Shown here: positions 20,123 to 28,296 of the stretch, piece by piece | Position numbering within the stretch: the first letter of the stretch is position 1 | Layout: each line of letters begins with the position of its first letter | Virus record (IMG/VR): IMGVR_UViG_3300049846_001031 | Location: 1-39,538 of that record | DNA: 39,538 nucleotides | Reading direction: 5' to 3' (one strand) | Source of the DNA: a virus | Made by a program: the position numbers and the translations under genes | The notes under the pieces: model-generated | What the model saw: only the letters and a program-made list of their open reading frames with translations | Database searches by the model: none | Told to the model about the DNA's origin: nothing

Positions 20123-20445
20123 GATGCGATGGATGCCATCGTGAAGATGCGTGGGCGATCCGGTCGTGGCGCGACAACGGGGAATGGACGGGATCTTGCA
20201 ATTTTTGCTCCGCGTTTACGGGGCCGGACATTCAAGATGTCTATTTCCCGGGCCCTCACACTTGCCAAAACATCACAGACAAAGACGGGAAACCGATGTT
20301 CTTTTCGACGCGCAGCGAAAAAGCGAGGGCCCTTAAAGAGCGCGGCATGAGCGAAGCGGGGGATCGGATTCGGGGTGCGTACTCGATGCCAAGACCTTCG
20401 GGGAAATCGTGGTACGAACAAAGACGTTTACAGGGGAAAGTATGA
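20119..20445 (+). CDS. Zinc-binding protein after portal
   Basis: This 108-residue protein has CDGC (residues 3-6) and CNFC (about 27-30), forming a zinc ribbon, followed by FTGPDIQDVYFPGPHTCQN and a basic tail (STRSEKARALKERGMSEAGDRIRGAY). Proteins of this type often sit between portal and scaffold in phages with similar capsid modules; the basic tail resembles that of FmdB-like regulators, but assignment is not firm. It is coupled to both neighbours by ATGA. Confidence 0.65.
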   Translation: MRCDGCHREDAWAIRSWRDNGEWTGSCNFCSAFTGPDIQDVYFPGPHTCQNITDKDGKPMFFSTRSEKARALKERGMSEAGDRIRGAYSMPRPSGKSWYEQRRLQGKV

Positions 20446-20741
20446 AAAAAAGCAATCCATTATCACAGGCGATTGAAGCGCGATATTCCGCTCCTGAACT
20501 GGCGCGGATGGTCCCGCTCAAAATTTCAGAAGTTCCACAAGGAACAAAAGTCGGGGATGAAGTGACCGTTTCGATTACGGGAAAAGTGGATTCGATCAAT
20601 TCCCGTGGCGATGTGTCGCTCAAGATTTCGGCAGTTCAATCTGATGACGCGGAGGAAAAAGACGATGGCGAAGAAGAAAGCTCCAAAACGCCCAAAGTGC
20701 TGAACGTTCGGACGCAAGAATCGCATATTGGCGGCGCATAA
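20442..20741 (+). CDS. Small beta-domain protein near the capsid genes
   Basis: This 99-residue protein has a central beta pattern (VPLKISEVPQGTKVGDEVTVSITGKVDSI), resembling an OB-like or SH3-like strand series, then a highly acidic stretch (DDAEEKDDGEEESS) and a short C-terminus. The start at 20442 overlaps the upstream stop (ATGA) and has GGGGA before it. It lies between portal and scaffold, where small assembly factors occur. Function is unknown. Confidence 0.65.
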   Translation: MKKSNPLSQAIEARYSAPELARMVPLKISEVPQGTKVGDEVTVSITGKVDSINSRGDVSLKISAVQSDDAEEKDDGEEESSKTPKVLNVRTQESHIGGA

Positions 20742-20768
20742 ACTTCAAGGATTGAAAGGAACTCATTT

Positions 20769-21590
20769 ATGGCAGTAGAAACGCAAGTAAGCCCGACTCC
20801 CGAAACGACCAGCGCGGCGACTCCAGCAATGGAACCCGTAGCCTCGGACACGGGAACGGCTGAACCTTCTAGCGGCAATGGCGTAACGGGTGAGGCGCAA
20901 CCCGCAGAAGAACAAAATTTAGGTGGCGTTGATATTAAGTCTCTCCCAAAAGAAATTCAGTCGCTTCTCAAAGAGAAGCATGACGCGATGCTTCGTGACT
21001 ACAAAGAAAAGACGACCAAACTTGCGGAAGAACGCAAGAAATTGGATCCGCTTTCAAAGAAAGCCGAAGCGTTAGACCAGTTATTGCAAGACGAGCGGTT
21101 TGTCCAGTGGTACAAGTCGCAATATGAGCCCCAAGAAGAACAGCAGCCTCAAGAACTGACCAAAGAGCAGATTTTGGAACAGAAGATTCAAAGCATCGAA
21201 TCGGAACTTGTTAACAAAGAAGCTCATGCGACAGTGACGGAGTTTGCCGAAGAAGTAGACGACAAGGGGCAGAAATTGCGGCCTGATTTCGACGAGTTGT
21301 CCAAAGAAGGATTGATTAACGGGTATCTCCAACTCAATCCACCGTCTTCTAAGAAAGAGTTTCGCGCGAAATTGGAAGAGGCGTACAACTTCTCCAAAAC
21401 GTTAGCGACCAAGTTCAAAGAAGCGGGTCGAAAACAGGCGTTTGAGGAAATGCAGCGGAAAGCGGCGGGGTCTACGTTCCCGCCACAGACCGGGGCAAAG
21501 GGCATGTATGACGGCCCGAATCCGAAAGATGTCACCGTGGAACAAGCCGTGGCTTTTGCAAAACAAGGTAAGCGCGTCCCGAAATATTAA
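20769..21590 (+). CDS. Scaffolding protein
   Basis: This 273-residue protein lies directly before the major capsid gene. It has an N-terminal Thr/Glu/Ala-rich disordered part, a strongly charged helical core (KEKHDAMLRDYKEKTTKLAEERKKL, then EEQQPQELTKEQILEQKIQSIESEL) and a C-terminal part that is basic (KQGKRVPKY), matching the acidic-then-basic design of phage scaffolds that bind capsid subunits by their C-terminus. It should guide procapsid assembly and leave before maturation. No protease domain is visible. Confidence 0.85.
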   Translation: MAVETQVSPTPETTSAATPAMEPVASDTGTAEPSSGNGVTGEAQPAEEQNLGGVDIKSLPKEIQSLLKEKHDAMLRDYKEKTTKLAEERKKLDPLSKKAEALDQLLQDERFVQWYKSQYEPQEEQQPQELTKEQILEQKIQSIESELVNKEAHATVTEFAEEVDDKGQKLRPDFDELSKEGLINGYLQLNPPSSKKEFRAKLEEAYNFSKTLATKFKEAGRKQAFEEMQRKAAGSTFPPQTGAKGMYDGPNPKDVTVEQAVAFAKQGKRVPKY

Positions 21591-21602
21591 CGGAGGCTAG
21601 TT

Positions 21603-22568
21603 ATGGCTGCACCACTTCTGCAAAGTTACGGGCCGGGCAATGTTGATGAAGTTTTAACACTCAGCCTTGCCAATATGGTTCCGGGTATTCGAGACAACGT
21701 TTATAAATCGAACCCGGTTCTGGCGTACATTTACGAAAAGGGCAACGGCAAGATGACGGTGAACGGCGGGGCATCCCTGTCGCACGGCATCATGTATGAA
21801 GCCAATTCCACCGCGATGAGCTATTCCCGCTATCAGCGATTGGATGTTACTCCCCAGGATGGACTTACGCGGGATCAATGGGCTTGGGCTCAGTATGCCG
21901 TGTCGATCAGCGTGGACGGTTACAGCGAACGCGCGAACGGCGGCAAACAGAAAATCGAAGACATTATGGCGGCTAAAAAGAAACAAGCGGAAGAAGCTCT
22001 TTCGCTTCGTTTGGAACAGGATATGTTCAAAGCCTCTCCTAGCTCGACGGATATGCAGTCGTTGGCGACCATTATTGCCTCGTCCGGTACGGTCGGCGGC
22101 ATTAACGGAACCACTTCGACGTGGTGGGCTTCGACGGTTGTTTCGTCGGGTTCCTTCGCGGCGCAAGGTCGTCAGGATTTGACCACGGCTTACAACACCG
22201 TGTCGATCAATAACCCTAACGGCGCGCCTGAATTGATCGCTTCGGATCAAAACTCCTTCGAGTATTACGAATCGACGTTGGTTCCTCATGAGCGGTTTAC
22301 CGACAACAAGCTGGGCGATCTTGGATTCCAGAACTTGAAATTCAAGAACGTTCCTTGGGTTTGGTCGCCGCAAGGGACTTCGGGAACGATCTACGTGATC
22401 AGCTTCAAAGGTCTGGAATTCTTCGTTCACAGCGAAGCGGACTTTGAAACGACACCGTTTGTGAAGCCCGTAGACCAAGACGCGAAAACTGCACAGATTC
22501 TCTTGCAGTGTGCGCTGACAACTGGCAACCGCCGGAAATTGGCGAAGTTGACGGGAGTTACGGCCTAA
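21603..22568 (+). CDS. Major capsid protein
   Basis: This 321-residue protein follows the scaffold with a strong site (GGAGG upstream). It starts NVDEVLTLSLANMVPGIRDNVYKSNPVLAYIYEKG, as in a common family of podovirus and siphovirus HK97-fold capsid proteins, with a spine-helix-like segment (KKQAEEALSLRLEQDMFKA), a sequence rich in Ser/Thr/Gly for the A domain, and a final beta segment (GRRKLAKLTG). Its size fits a capsid for a 39-kb genome. Position between scaffold and decoration genes and composition together make this assignment secure. Confidence 0.92.
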   Translation: MAAPLLQSYGPGNVDEVLTLSLANMVPGIRDNVYKSNPVLAYIYEKGNGKMTVNGGASLSHGIMYEANSTAMSYSRYQRLDVTPQDGLTRDQWAWAQYAVSISVDGYSERANGGKQKIEDIMAAKKKQAEEALSLRLEQDMFKASPSSTDMQSLATIIASSGTVGGINGTTSTWWASTVVSSGSFAAQGRQDLTTAYNTVSINNPNGAPELIASDQNSFEYYESTLVPHERFTDNKLGDLGFQNLKFKNVPWVWSPQGTSGTIYVISFKGLEFFVHSEADFETTPFVKPVDQDAKTAQILLQCALTTGNRRKLAKLTGVTA

Positions 22569-22580
22569 AAGGAGGCTCAC

Positions 22581-22835
22581 ATGGCGGCAATCACAGTTAC
22601 TTCGGTTCGATATGGCGTGGATATGGCAGTGACCTATGTTTTTACTACCGCCGCAGATGGCGATACGTTGAACATTGGTAAAGGCAAAACGCGAGTGACG
22701 TATCAGATTATCGGAGATCCTGCGACTCAAACGAGCGCGGGCTCTGCAATCGAATACGTTTCGAGCACAGGTGTTGCCACTGTCCGACCGGGTGAAAACT
22801 CACTCGGCGGCCAGATCACGGTCTATCCCAAATAG
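22581..22835 (+). CDS. Small capsid-associated protein
   Basis: This 84-residue beta-rich protein (TVTSVRYGVDMAVTYVFTTAADGDTLNIG) follows the capsid gene and has a GGAGG site. Its Gly/Thr/Val-rich composition is that of small capsid-stabilising or head-associated proteins. No specific family was recognised. Confidence 0.65.
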   Translation: MAAITVTSVRYGVDMAVTYVFTTAADGDTLNIGKGKTRVTYQIIGDPATQTSAGSAIEYVSSTGVATVRPGENSLGGQITVYPK

Positions 22836-22847
22836 GAGGAAATTTAA

Positions 22848-23294
22848 ATGCTAATTCAGGCTCTTGATAGAAACGACGGAAATCCGGTGGAAATCACCGT
22901 TCAAAACGTTGACGGGTCCGGCTCGATCACAACGGGTATGGGCGTGGCAATGGTTTTGGCGGGTGCATCCATCAATGGATACGCCGTTGTCAAAAATACA
23001 GCAGCACTTCAACCGGGGTTCGTTGGGGTCGCGTCGAAAGACATTCCCATCAACGGATTCGGTGAAGCTCAGGTGTGGGGCCTTGCGGCTTCCGTCTATG
23101 TTTCAAACGTTGGGACATCCATCACGGTGAACGCGGGGAACGCGTTTCGTCCGGGGGCTCAGGCTGGGGGCTTTTTCTCCGGTCAGGCGACTGGCGAAAC
23201 TCTGTCTACTCTGGCGTATCGCTGGGTGACGAGTGCTGACACGATCACGATCTCAGGTCTTACTTGGGTTCGTGGGTTTGTGAGAGGCTTCTAA
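22848..23294 (+). CDS. Head decoration protein (DUF2190-like)
   Basis: This 148-residue protein is beta-rich with alternating hydrophobic/Gly residues (VAMVLAGASINGYAVVKN, GFVGVASKDIPINGFGEAQVWG). The IPINGFGEAQVWG part is like the RecA/RadA recombinase-like capsid decoration family DUF2190 (ADI-A-GE-G-V..G). It has a strong AGGAGG site. It is likely a capsid decoration trimer; the family match is by eye. Confidence 0.7.
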   Translation: MLIQALDRNDGNPVEITVQNVDGSGSITTGMGVAMVLAGASINGYAVVKNTAALQPGFVGVASKDIPINGFGEAQVWGLAASVYVSNVGTSITVNAGNAFRPGAQAGGFFSGQATGETLSTLAYRWVTSADTITISGLTWVRGFVRGF

Positions 23295-23512
23295 TGATTC
23301 AGGGGGCGGTTCGTGGAATCAGGCGATGGCTTGAAAACCTGAATCGCCCCCTGTTGATTTGGTGGCGGTGTATTGAGTGCGGAACGTTGGTATTTGAAAA
23401 CGATAGAAGTCGAAGTGGGCATTTGGGGCACAAGAAACGACGCTGGGCGAGACTAACGCTAACAGAAAGGTTCCTCATTCGTTGGGGATTGATGAAAGAA
23501 CTGTATGAGTGA
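23294..23512 (+). CDS. Small zinc-ribbon/basic protein
   Basis: This 72-residue protein starts at the TAATG overlap with the preceding gene. It has CIECG (about 26-30) and a downstream H-x2-H (HLGH, about 46-49), a plausible zinc site, and an Arg-rich second half (KKRRWARLTLTERFLIRW). It may bind nucleic acid or a glycosyltransferase partner, being immediately before that cluster. Function unknown. Confidence 0.6.
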   Translation: MIQGAVRGIRRWLENLNRPLLIWWRCIECGTLVFENDRSRSGHLGHKKRRWARLTLTERFLIRWGLMKELYE

Positions 23513-24320
23513 TGCGGCTCCAGAGTACGCAAAAGCGGAAGAAATAGCGGCTGAAAAGAAAGAAGAAGGCGTGGTTCGCGTCTGCGTGGCAATCCCCAAT
23601 ATGGGATATACGCAGCCTGAAAGTTACGCCAATCGACTTTTTAATTTCATGAAAATGGGCGAACTCCAAGCCAAGGGTGAACTCTTAAAACAAAACCCTC
23701 GTTTTGATTTCCGGTTTGTGGTGATGGGCCGACTGTTTACGCCTTTGGCGCGAGAAGAAGCGGGGCGAATGGCTTTAGAGGCGGATTGCGACTATTTGTA
23801 CATGATCGACGACGACATGATTTGTCCAGACGATATGTTCCAGCGTCTTTACGCGCATAACGTGGATATCGTCGCTCCATTGGCGTTTAGCCGCAATCCT
23901 CCGCATAAACCCGTGATTTACGAATCTATTGAGATTGACGATCCTGTGCGGAAAATGAAAAAGCCGGTCAACCGATGGGCGAACTATTACCGCGACTGTT
24001 TAAACGAATGTGACGCGGTGGGGTTTGGCGCGGTTTTGATCAAGACCGATGTTTTGCGTGCGATTCCTGAACCACGGTTTATGTCAAGCGAAGGCACTGG
24101 CGAAGATTTGCTCTTTTGTTACAAGGCCAAAAAAGCGGGGTTCCGTGTGTTTATGGATACCGCTTGCAAGATTGGACACCTCAGTAACCCCAGCATTATC
24201 ACGGAATCTTATGTCGATCAGTTCCGTGCGATTCACAAAGAACCAAGTGCTGACGGCGGCAAAAACTCTTACAAGAAGTACAGACTCCCCAAAGGGGAAG
24301 CGGTATTGGTGAACGGATGA
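23505..24320 (+). CDS. GT-A-type glycosyltransferase
   Basis: This 271-residue protein has a nucleotide-sugar binding architecture: an N-terminal VRVCVAIPNMG strand, ALEADCDYLYMIDDDM with a DDD metal motif (residues 102-104), and a later CDAVGFGAVLIK (acceptor side) followed by GEDLLFCYKAKKAG (GED of family 2-like enzymes). Short phage glycosyltransferases of this type transfer sugars to capsid/tail proteins or DNA. Its start overlaps the upstream gene (ATGAGTGA) and its end overlaps the next transferase. The acceptor is unknown. Confidence 0.85.
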   Translation: MSDAAPEYAKAEEIAAEKKEEGVVRVCVAIPNMGYTQPESYANRLFNFMKMGELQAKGELLKQNPRFDFRFVVMGRLFTPLAREEAGRMALEADCDYLYMIDDDMICPDDMFQRLYAHNVDIVAPLAFSRNPPHKPVIYESIEIDDPVRKMKKPVNRWANYYRDCLNECDAVGFGAVLIKTDVLRAIPEPRFMSSEGTGEDLLFCYKAKKAGFRVFMDTACKIGHLSNPSIITESYVDQFRAIHKEPSADGGKNSYKKYRLPKGEAVLVNG

Positions 24321-25606
24321 ATCCTTTAGTGTCGATCATTATCCCGTCATGGAACAACATGGACTATCTCGCTCCGTGCGTGAATTCGATTGTGAGGACC
24401 GGTGCTTTAAATGGGTTGGCTGAACTCATTATCGTCAATAACGGTGATTATCCTCTGACTCCTATCTTTGCAGGGTATCCCAGCACGAAAGTGATTGAAA
24501 CAGGGGAAAACCTTGGATGGGAAAAGGGGCTGGCTCGAGGACTTAAAGAGTCTAACGCGCCTTACGTTTGTTTTCAAAATGATGACACGAACATTCCACC
24601 CGCTTGCGCTGATTTTTACTCCAAGATGCTGTATCCATTCCGCGATCCGAAAGTGGCGGCAGTAGGTCCATCTACAACGACAGCGGCGGGCTGGCATTCG
24701 ATGTTCATGGACTCGCCCACCATTCAAATTAAGCCTGTCAGTTACTTGATTTTCTTTACCGTGATGCTTGAACGAAAAGCACTCGAAGAAGCGGGAGGGG
24801 TCGATATTACGGCTCCCGGTGGCGACGATCTGGACCTATCCATTCGGCTACGAAAGATGGGACGGACGCTTGTGGTTAACCCGGCTGCATTTTTGATTCA
24901 TCACGGGTTTAAAAGCGGAACTCGTCTGCGCGGCGACCATACGAAACATGATGGCTGGAACTCTCTTGAAATGAGAGACAAGACGAATCAATGGCTGATT
25001 CAAAAACACGGATTTAAAACCGTTTTGTTTACGCAACAAGGGTACGTGGAACAAACGGTTAATGGTCAGACTTCTGATTCGGAGGGGAATAAGATCCGGT
25101 CTTTGATCACAGAAGGCAAAACGGTTCTTGAACTCGGTTGCGGCGGTCAAAAGACCGTCCCAAGTGCCATCGGCGTTGATCGTGTTCCGCACGGTGCGAT
25201 TATTCCGCATGTGGGTGTTCCAAGTGTTGCCGATATTGTGGCCGATGTGGATAAACCCCTCAATGAAACTCTAAAAGAAAAGTTTGACGTTGTGATTGCT
25301 CGCCACATTCTTGAACATTGTGTGGATACGGTTGGAACGCTTAAAGAGTGGTCGTCGCTTTTAAAAGACGGCGGTCAACTCATTATCGCGGTTCCAAATG
25401 AAGAGATCTGCAAAAGCATTCCGATGAACCCTGAACACGTTCACGCTTTTACTCCCACATCCTTGTCGTCTATCGCCGAAGCGTGCGGTCTTGTCGTCGA
25501 TCAGGTAGTGGATTCTGAAAACAATGTGTCGTTTATCGGATCGTTTCGCAAACCAAGTCGAAATGGAAAAACCGTATCGGAATCAATGGAGGCGTGTCTT
25601 GCTTAA
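24317..25606 (+). CDS. Fusion of family-2 glycosyltransferase and SAM methyltransferase
   Basis: This 429-residue protein has two domains. Residues 1-230 are a family-2 glycosyltransferase (VSIIIPSWNN, AELIIVNNGD, a DD metal pair at 89-90 and GGDDLDLSIRLR around 175). Residues about 260-415 are a class-I methyltransferase: TVLELGCGGQKT (SAM loop), IARHILEHCVD, LKDGGQLIIAVPN and HVHAFTPTSLSSIAEACG. Such fused enzymes likely add a sugar and then methylate it, capping or diversifying a glycan. It overlaps its neighbours by a few bases, indicating coordinated expression in the structural operon. Confidence 0.88.
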   Translation: MNPLVSIIIPSWNNMDYLAPCVNSIVRTGALNGLAELIIVNNGDYPLTPIFAGYPSTKVIETGENLGWEKGLARGLKESNAPYVCFQNDDTNIPPACADFYSKMLYPFRDPKVAAVGPSTTTAAGWHSMFMDSPTIQIKPVSYLIFFTVMLERKALEEAGGVDITAPGGDDLDLSIRLRKMGRTLVVNPAAFLIHHGFKSGTRLRGDHTKHDGWNSLEMRDKTNQWLIQKHGFKTVLFTQQGYVEQTVNGQTSDSEGNKIRSLITEGKTVLELGCGGQKTVPSAIGVDRVPHGAIIPHVGVPSVADIVADVDKPLNETLKEKFDVVIARHILEHCVDTVGTLKEWSSLLKDGGQLIIAVPNEEICKSIPMNPEHVHAFTPTSLSSIAEACGLVVDQVVDSENNVSFIGSFRKPSRNGKTVSESMEACLA

Positions 25607-26495
25607 AGTAGCGAACTACTACGAGGTTTTGCACAGAAACGATGGGAATCCTCTTTACGTTACGGCCTGCTTGAAACGTTTCCAAGATCAAGGTCTTCTT
25701 AAATTTGAACGATTGGCTCCGCGTGGCGACTACTCGCCATATGGTCCATTTGATCTGAACTTCTGGATTGATTGGGGCGAAGACGCTCTTAAAGGGGTAC
25801 TTCCGTATGAGCCGAAATACCCGGATCATCCTTGGGCTTATTGGGCCAGCGACACGCATTTGGGATACGACTATCGACTGTCAGTTGCCAAAAAAGCGGA
25901 CTTTGTTTTCTGCGCTCAGAAACGAGCGGTGGAAGAGTTTAAGCGCGATGGGGTAGAAGCAACGTGGTTGCCTCATGCGGTGGAACCATTGGCTTATCCT
26001 CGTCAGCGGATTGTCAGCAAAAAGTACGACATCGGATTTGTCGGCCATGTTAACAACGAAAAACGAATTGATGCTTTAGATCGGATGTTTCGTGAATTCC
26101 CTAACTTCTATTACGGGCAACGGCTCTTTGAAGAAGCGGCTCGCAAATATGGGGAATCGAAGATCGTTTTCAACATCAGCCATGTTGATGACATCAACAT
26201 GCGGACCTTTGAAGCGATGGCAACGGGAACCATGCTTTTAACCGAATGGGTTCCGACGATTGAAGAACTCTTTGAAGACCGTAAACATTTGGTGTTGTAC
26301 CGGAGTTTAGACGAGGCGGTTGATTTGGCGAAGTATTACCTCACGCACGACTCTGAGAGAGAAAAGATCGCCAATGAAGGATGCAATCACGTTTTGGCTC
26401 ATCACACCATTGAACATCGGGTGAGGGCCATGTTGGATAAATCCGTTCCACATTGGAACGTTAAACAGGAGACCCCAAGTGTTGCAAGTATTTAG
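25599..26495 (+). CDS. CgeB/GT4-like glycosyltransferase
   Basis: This 298-residue protein starts at TTG with a perfect GGAGG site six bases upstream; an ATG at 25563 would overlap the previous gene by 44 bases. It has ADFVFCAQKRAVEEFKRDG in the first half and KKYDIGFVGHVNNEKR, RTFEAMATGTMLLTEWV and a HHTIEHRVRAML tail in the second, the pattern of CgeB/YkvP-type (GT4-like) transferases with a GT-B fold. It completes a three-enzyme glycan cluster. Confidence 0.8.
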   Translation: MLKVANYYEVLHRNDGNPLYVTACLKRFQDQGLLKFERLAPRGDYSPYGPFDLNFWIDWGEDALKGVLPYEPKYPDHPWAYWASDTHLGYDYRLSVAKKADFVFCAQKRAVEEFKRDGVEATWLPHAVEPLAYPRQRIVSKKYDIGFVGHVNNEKRIDALDRMFREFPNFYYGQRLFEEAARKYGESKIVFNISHVDDINMRTFEAMATGTMLLTEWVPTIEELFEDRKHLVLYRSLDEAVDLAKYYLTHDSEREKIANEGCNHVLAHHTIEHRVRAMLDKSVPHWNVKQETPSVASI

Positions 26496-27051
26496 GATCG
26501 TTACCGCTGGACGAGTAGACAAGATGATTGCTTTTGATGAGCTTCCCAAACGGCTACTCGCAGGAATCCGTAAGCGTGACGAAAGCGCAACGCGAGGTCT
26601 TCGAGAGTTTTTGAAATCGAACAAGTGTCTCGATAAACGCATTACTCAATGGAAAAACCCGGAAACCGGTCAGATTGAAATGATCGAGTCTTTCTATCCG
26701 TTCACCTATCAGCTTGAGCCTAAAACGATCAATGCGGATGGCGAAAAGTGGCAGGAAATCGAAAGTTATGTTCGACGGGTGGTTGATCCCAATGTACGAC
26801 TTATGGACCGGATTGAAAACATGGCGATTGATATGGCCGTGGATTCCTACAGCGAAATGAACTTGGAGCCTGAAAACATCCCGGTCATTCCGATTCGACC
26901 TGAAATTGTGTCGCCTAAATCGGTTCCGGTTTATGAAGCACCGATTGTTGAAAAAGCAGAAAAAGAAGCGGAAAAGGTTGTCGTTGAAGAAATTAAAAAG
27001 AAACGTGGTCGGCCACGGAAGATTTTGGAGGTAGCAGGAAATGCTCAATAA
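26479..27051 (+). CDS. Structural-region protein with C-terminal AT-hook
   Basis: This 190-residue protein is helical in its first two thirds (RKRDESATRGLREFLKSN, then WQEIESYVRRVVDPNVRLMDRI) and ends with Val/Pro/Glu-rich linker and a KKKRGRPRKI motif (about 173-182), the canonical AT-hook core RGRP that binds the minor groove of AT-rich DNA. It starts at GTG or TTG inside the preceding gene. Its location between capsid and head-tail connector genes suggests a virion-associated DNA-binding role; this is inference. Confidence 0.7.
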   Translation: MLQVFRIVTAGRVDKMIAFDELPKRLLAGIRKRDESATRGLREFLKSNKCLDKRITQWKNPETGQIEMIESFYPFTYQLEPKTINADGEKWQEIESYVRRVVDPNVRLMDRIENMAIDMAVDSYSEMNLEPENIPVIPIRPEIVSPKSVPVYEAPIVEKAEKEAEKVVVEEIKKKRGRPRKILEVAGNAQ

Positions 27052-27388
27052 CTATAAAGACTTGTTTGGACGGGCTACCGTGAATAACGGAGCCGCAACT
27101 GCCACTGTCATTGCAGCCCCCGGTGCTGGAAAAGCGATCAGGGTTATTGCGGGAGTTGTGAATGTAACAGCGGCGGCGACGGGTGGCGGTGGGACCATTG
27201 AAATTCGGGATGGTTCAACCGCCATTCTGACGTTTGATGCCAATGCAGTGAACTCGTATCCGTTTGCGTTTGATTACAGCAACGGGTATCCGCTCACGGC
27301 GAATACGGCCTTAAACATTGCCACAACGGGCGCGGTAACGACTCAAGCGACGGCCAATATCGCCGTGGTTGCGTATCAGGTCGGGTAA
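27041..27388 (+). CDS. Small beta-sandwich virion protein
   Basis: This 115-residue protein is almost entirely beta-like and Gly/Ala/Thr rich (ATATVIAAPGAGKAIRVIAG, GGTIEIRDGSTAILTF), typical of small head or tail decoration proteins. The GGAGG site lies nine bases upstream inside the preceding gene. No defined family was recognised. Confidence 0.65.
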   Translation: MLNNYKDLFGRATVNNGAATATVIAAPGAGKAIRVIAGVVNVTAAATGGGGTIEIRDGSTAILTFDANAVNSYPFAFDYSNGYPLTANTALNIATTGAVTTQATANIAVVAYQVG

Positions 27389-28296
27389 TGGATTTCCTGA
27401 CCCTACAAAAAGAAGTGGGCGCGAGGATGGGGCTCGATTACACGAACTCTACCTATAGCGTCTTGATTAAACGCTGGATCAATACAGCGCAGCAGTTTGT
27501 TTTCTCGTCGTTTAACTGGCCTTTCTTACGTGGATCGACACCGCTGATTCTCCAAACCGTTCCTGATTACACTACAGGGACGGCGACGGTGGCAGCAGGT
27601 GGAACGACCGTTACATTTAGCGGAACGATTACCGATTCCAAAACAAACCAGTACATTCAGTTCGCATCGTCAAACGATTGGTATCGAATCACAGCGCATA
27701 CGGCCGGCACTTCATCGGCCACGATCAGTCCCGCAGCGATCAGTGCCAATACAGCGGCCACGTACACGATCCGAAAGTTCTATTACTCGACATCGTCGGA
27801 TGTGGATCGTGTAATCCAGATCAAGCAAAGCATTACTCCGTATCAGCTTACCGAGGTGGGGAAAGAGTATTTTGAGCAGATTGAACCGGATCAGCAGTCT
27901 ACGGGAACGCCGTATCTCTATCGCATGGCTGGGTTTGATTCAAGCGGATACCCGCAATTCCAGTTATGGCCGACACCGGATGCGGTAATCAATCTTTATG
28001 TGGATTATCTAAGAACGGCCACAGATCTTTCGTCGGATTCTGACGTATCGGTTATTCCAGCGAAATGGCATACATCGGTTCTCACTCAGGGTGCTTTAGC
28101 CCAAGGGTATGAATGGGACGCGGATGCTCGATATAAAGACGCTCAAAATACGTTTTTAGACGGTATTGAACGAATGAAAGAAGAGTATGCCCCCTCTTTG
28201 GGCCGACATCGCGTTATGAGAGCGATTGACGAGCAACCGTCTTACGTCGGCCCTATTCCATTCCCTGACAGGTATCCCGCGTTATGGCCTCGTTAA
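27388..28296 (+). CDS. Head-tail adaptor (podovirus tail-tube-A-like)
   Basis: This 302-residue protein begins MDFLTLQKEVGARMGLD and has KRWINTAQQFVFSSFNWPFL, a helical signature of podovirus adaptors (the P22 gp4/T7 gp11-type fold group), then an inserted beta domain (about 55-125) and a conserved LYVDYLRTATDLSSDSD, IPAKWHTSVLTQGALAQGYEW region. It would sit below the portal and connect to the tail hub. The beta insert is larger than in T7-like relatives. Overlap by 13 bases with the next gene suggests coupling. Confidence 0.75.
   Translation: MDFLTLQKEVGARMGLDYTNSTYSVLIKRWINTAQQFVFSSFNWPFLRGSTPLILQTVPDYTTGTATVAAGGTTVTFSGTITDSKTNQYIQFASSNDWYRITAHTAGTSSATISPAAISANTAATYTIRKFYYSTSSDVDRVIQIKQSITPYQLTEVGKEYFEQIEPDQQSTGTPYLYRMAGFDSSGYPQFQLWPTPDAVINLYVDYLRTATDLSSDSDVSVIPAKWHTSVLTQGALAQGYEWDADARYKDAQNTFLDGIERMKEEYAPSLGRHRVMRAIDEQPSYVGPIPFPDRYPALWPR

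Noticed and set aside
21654-22730. A 358-residue minus-strand reading frame opposite the capsid gene
   Set aside because: It mirrors the codon pattern of the major capsid gene, is rich in Arg/His/Asn without domain logic, and has no ribosome-binding site or neighbours on that strand.
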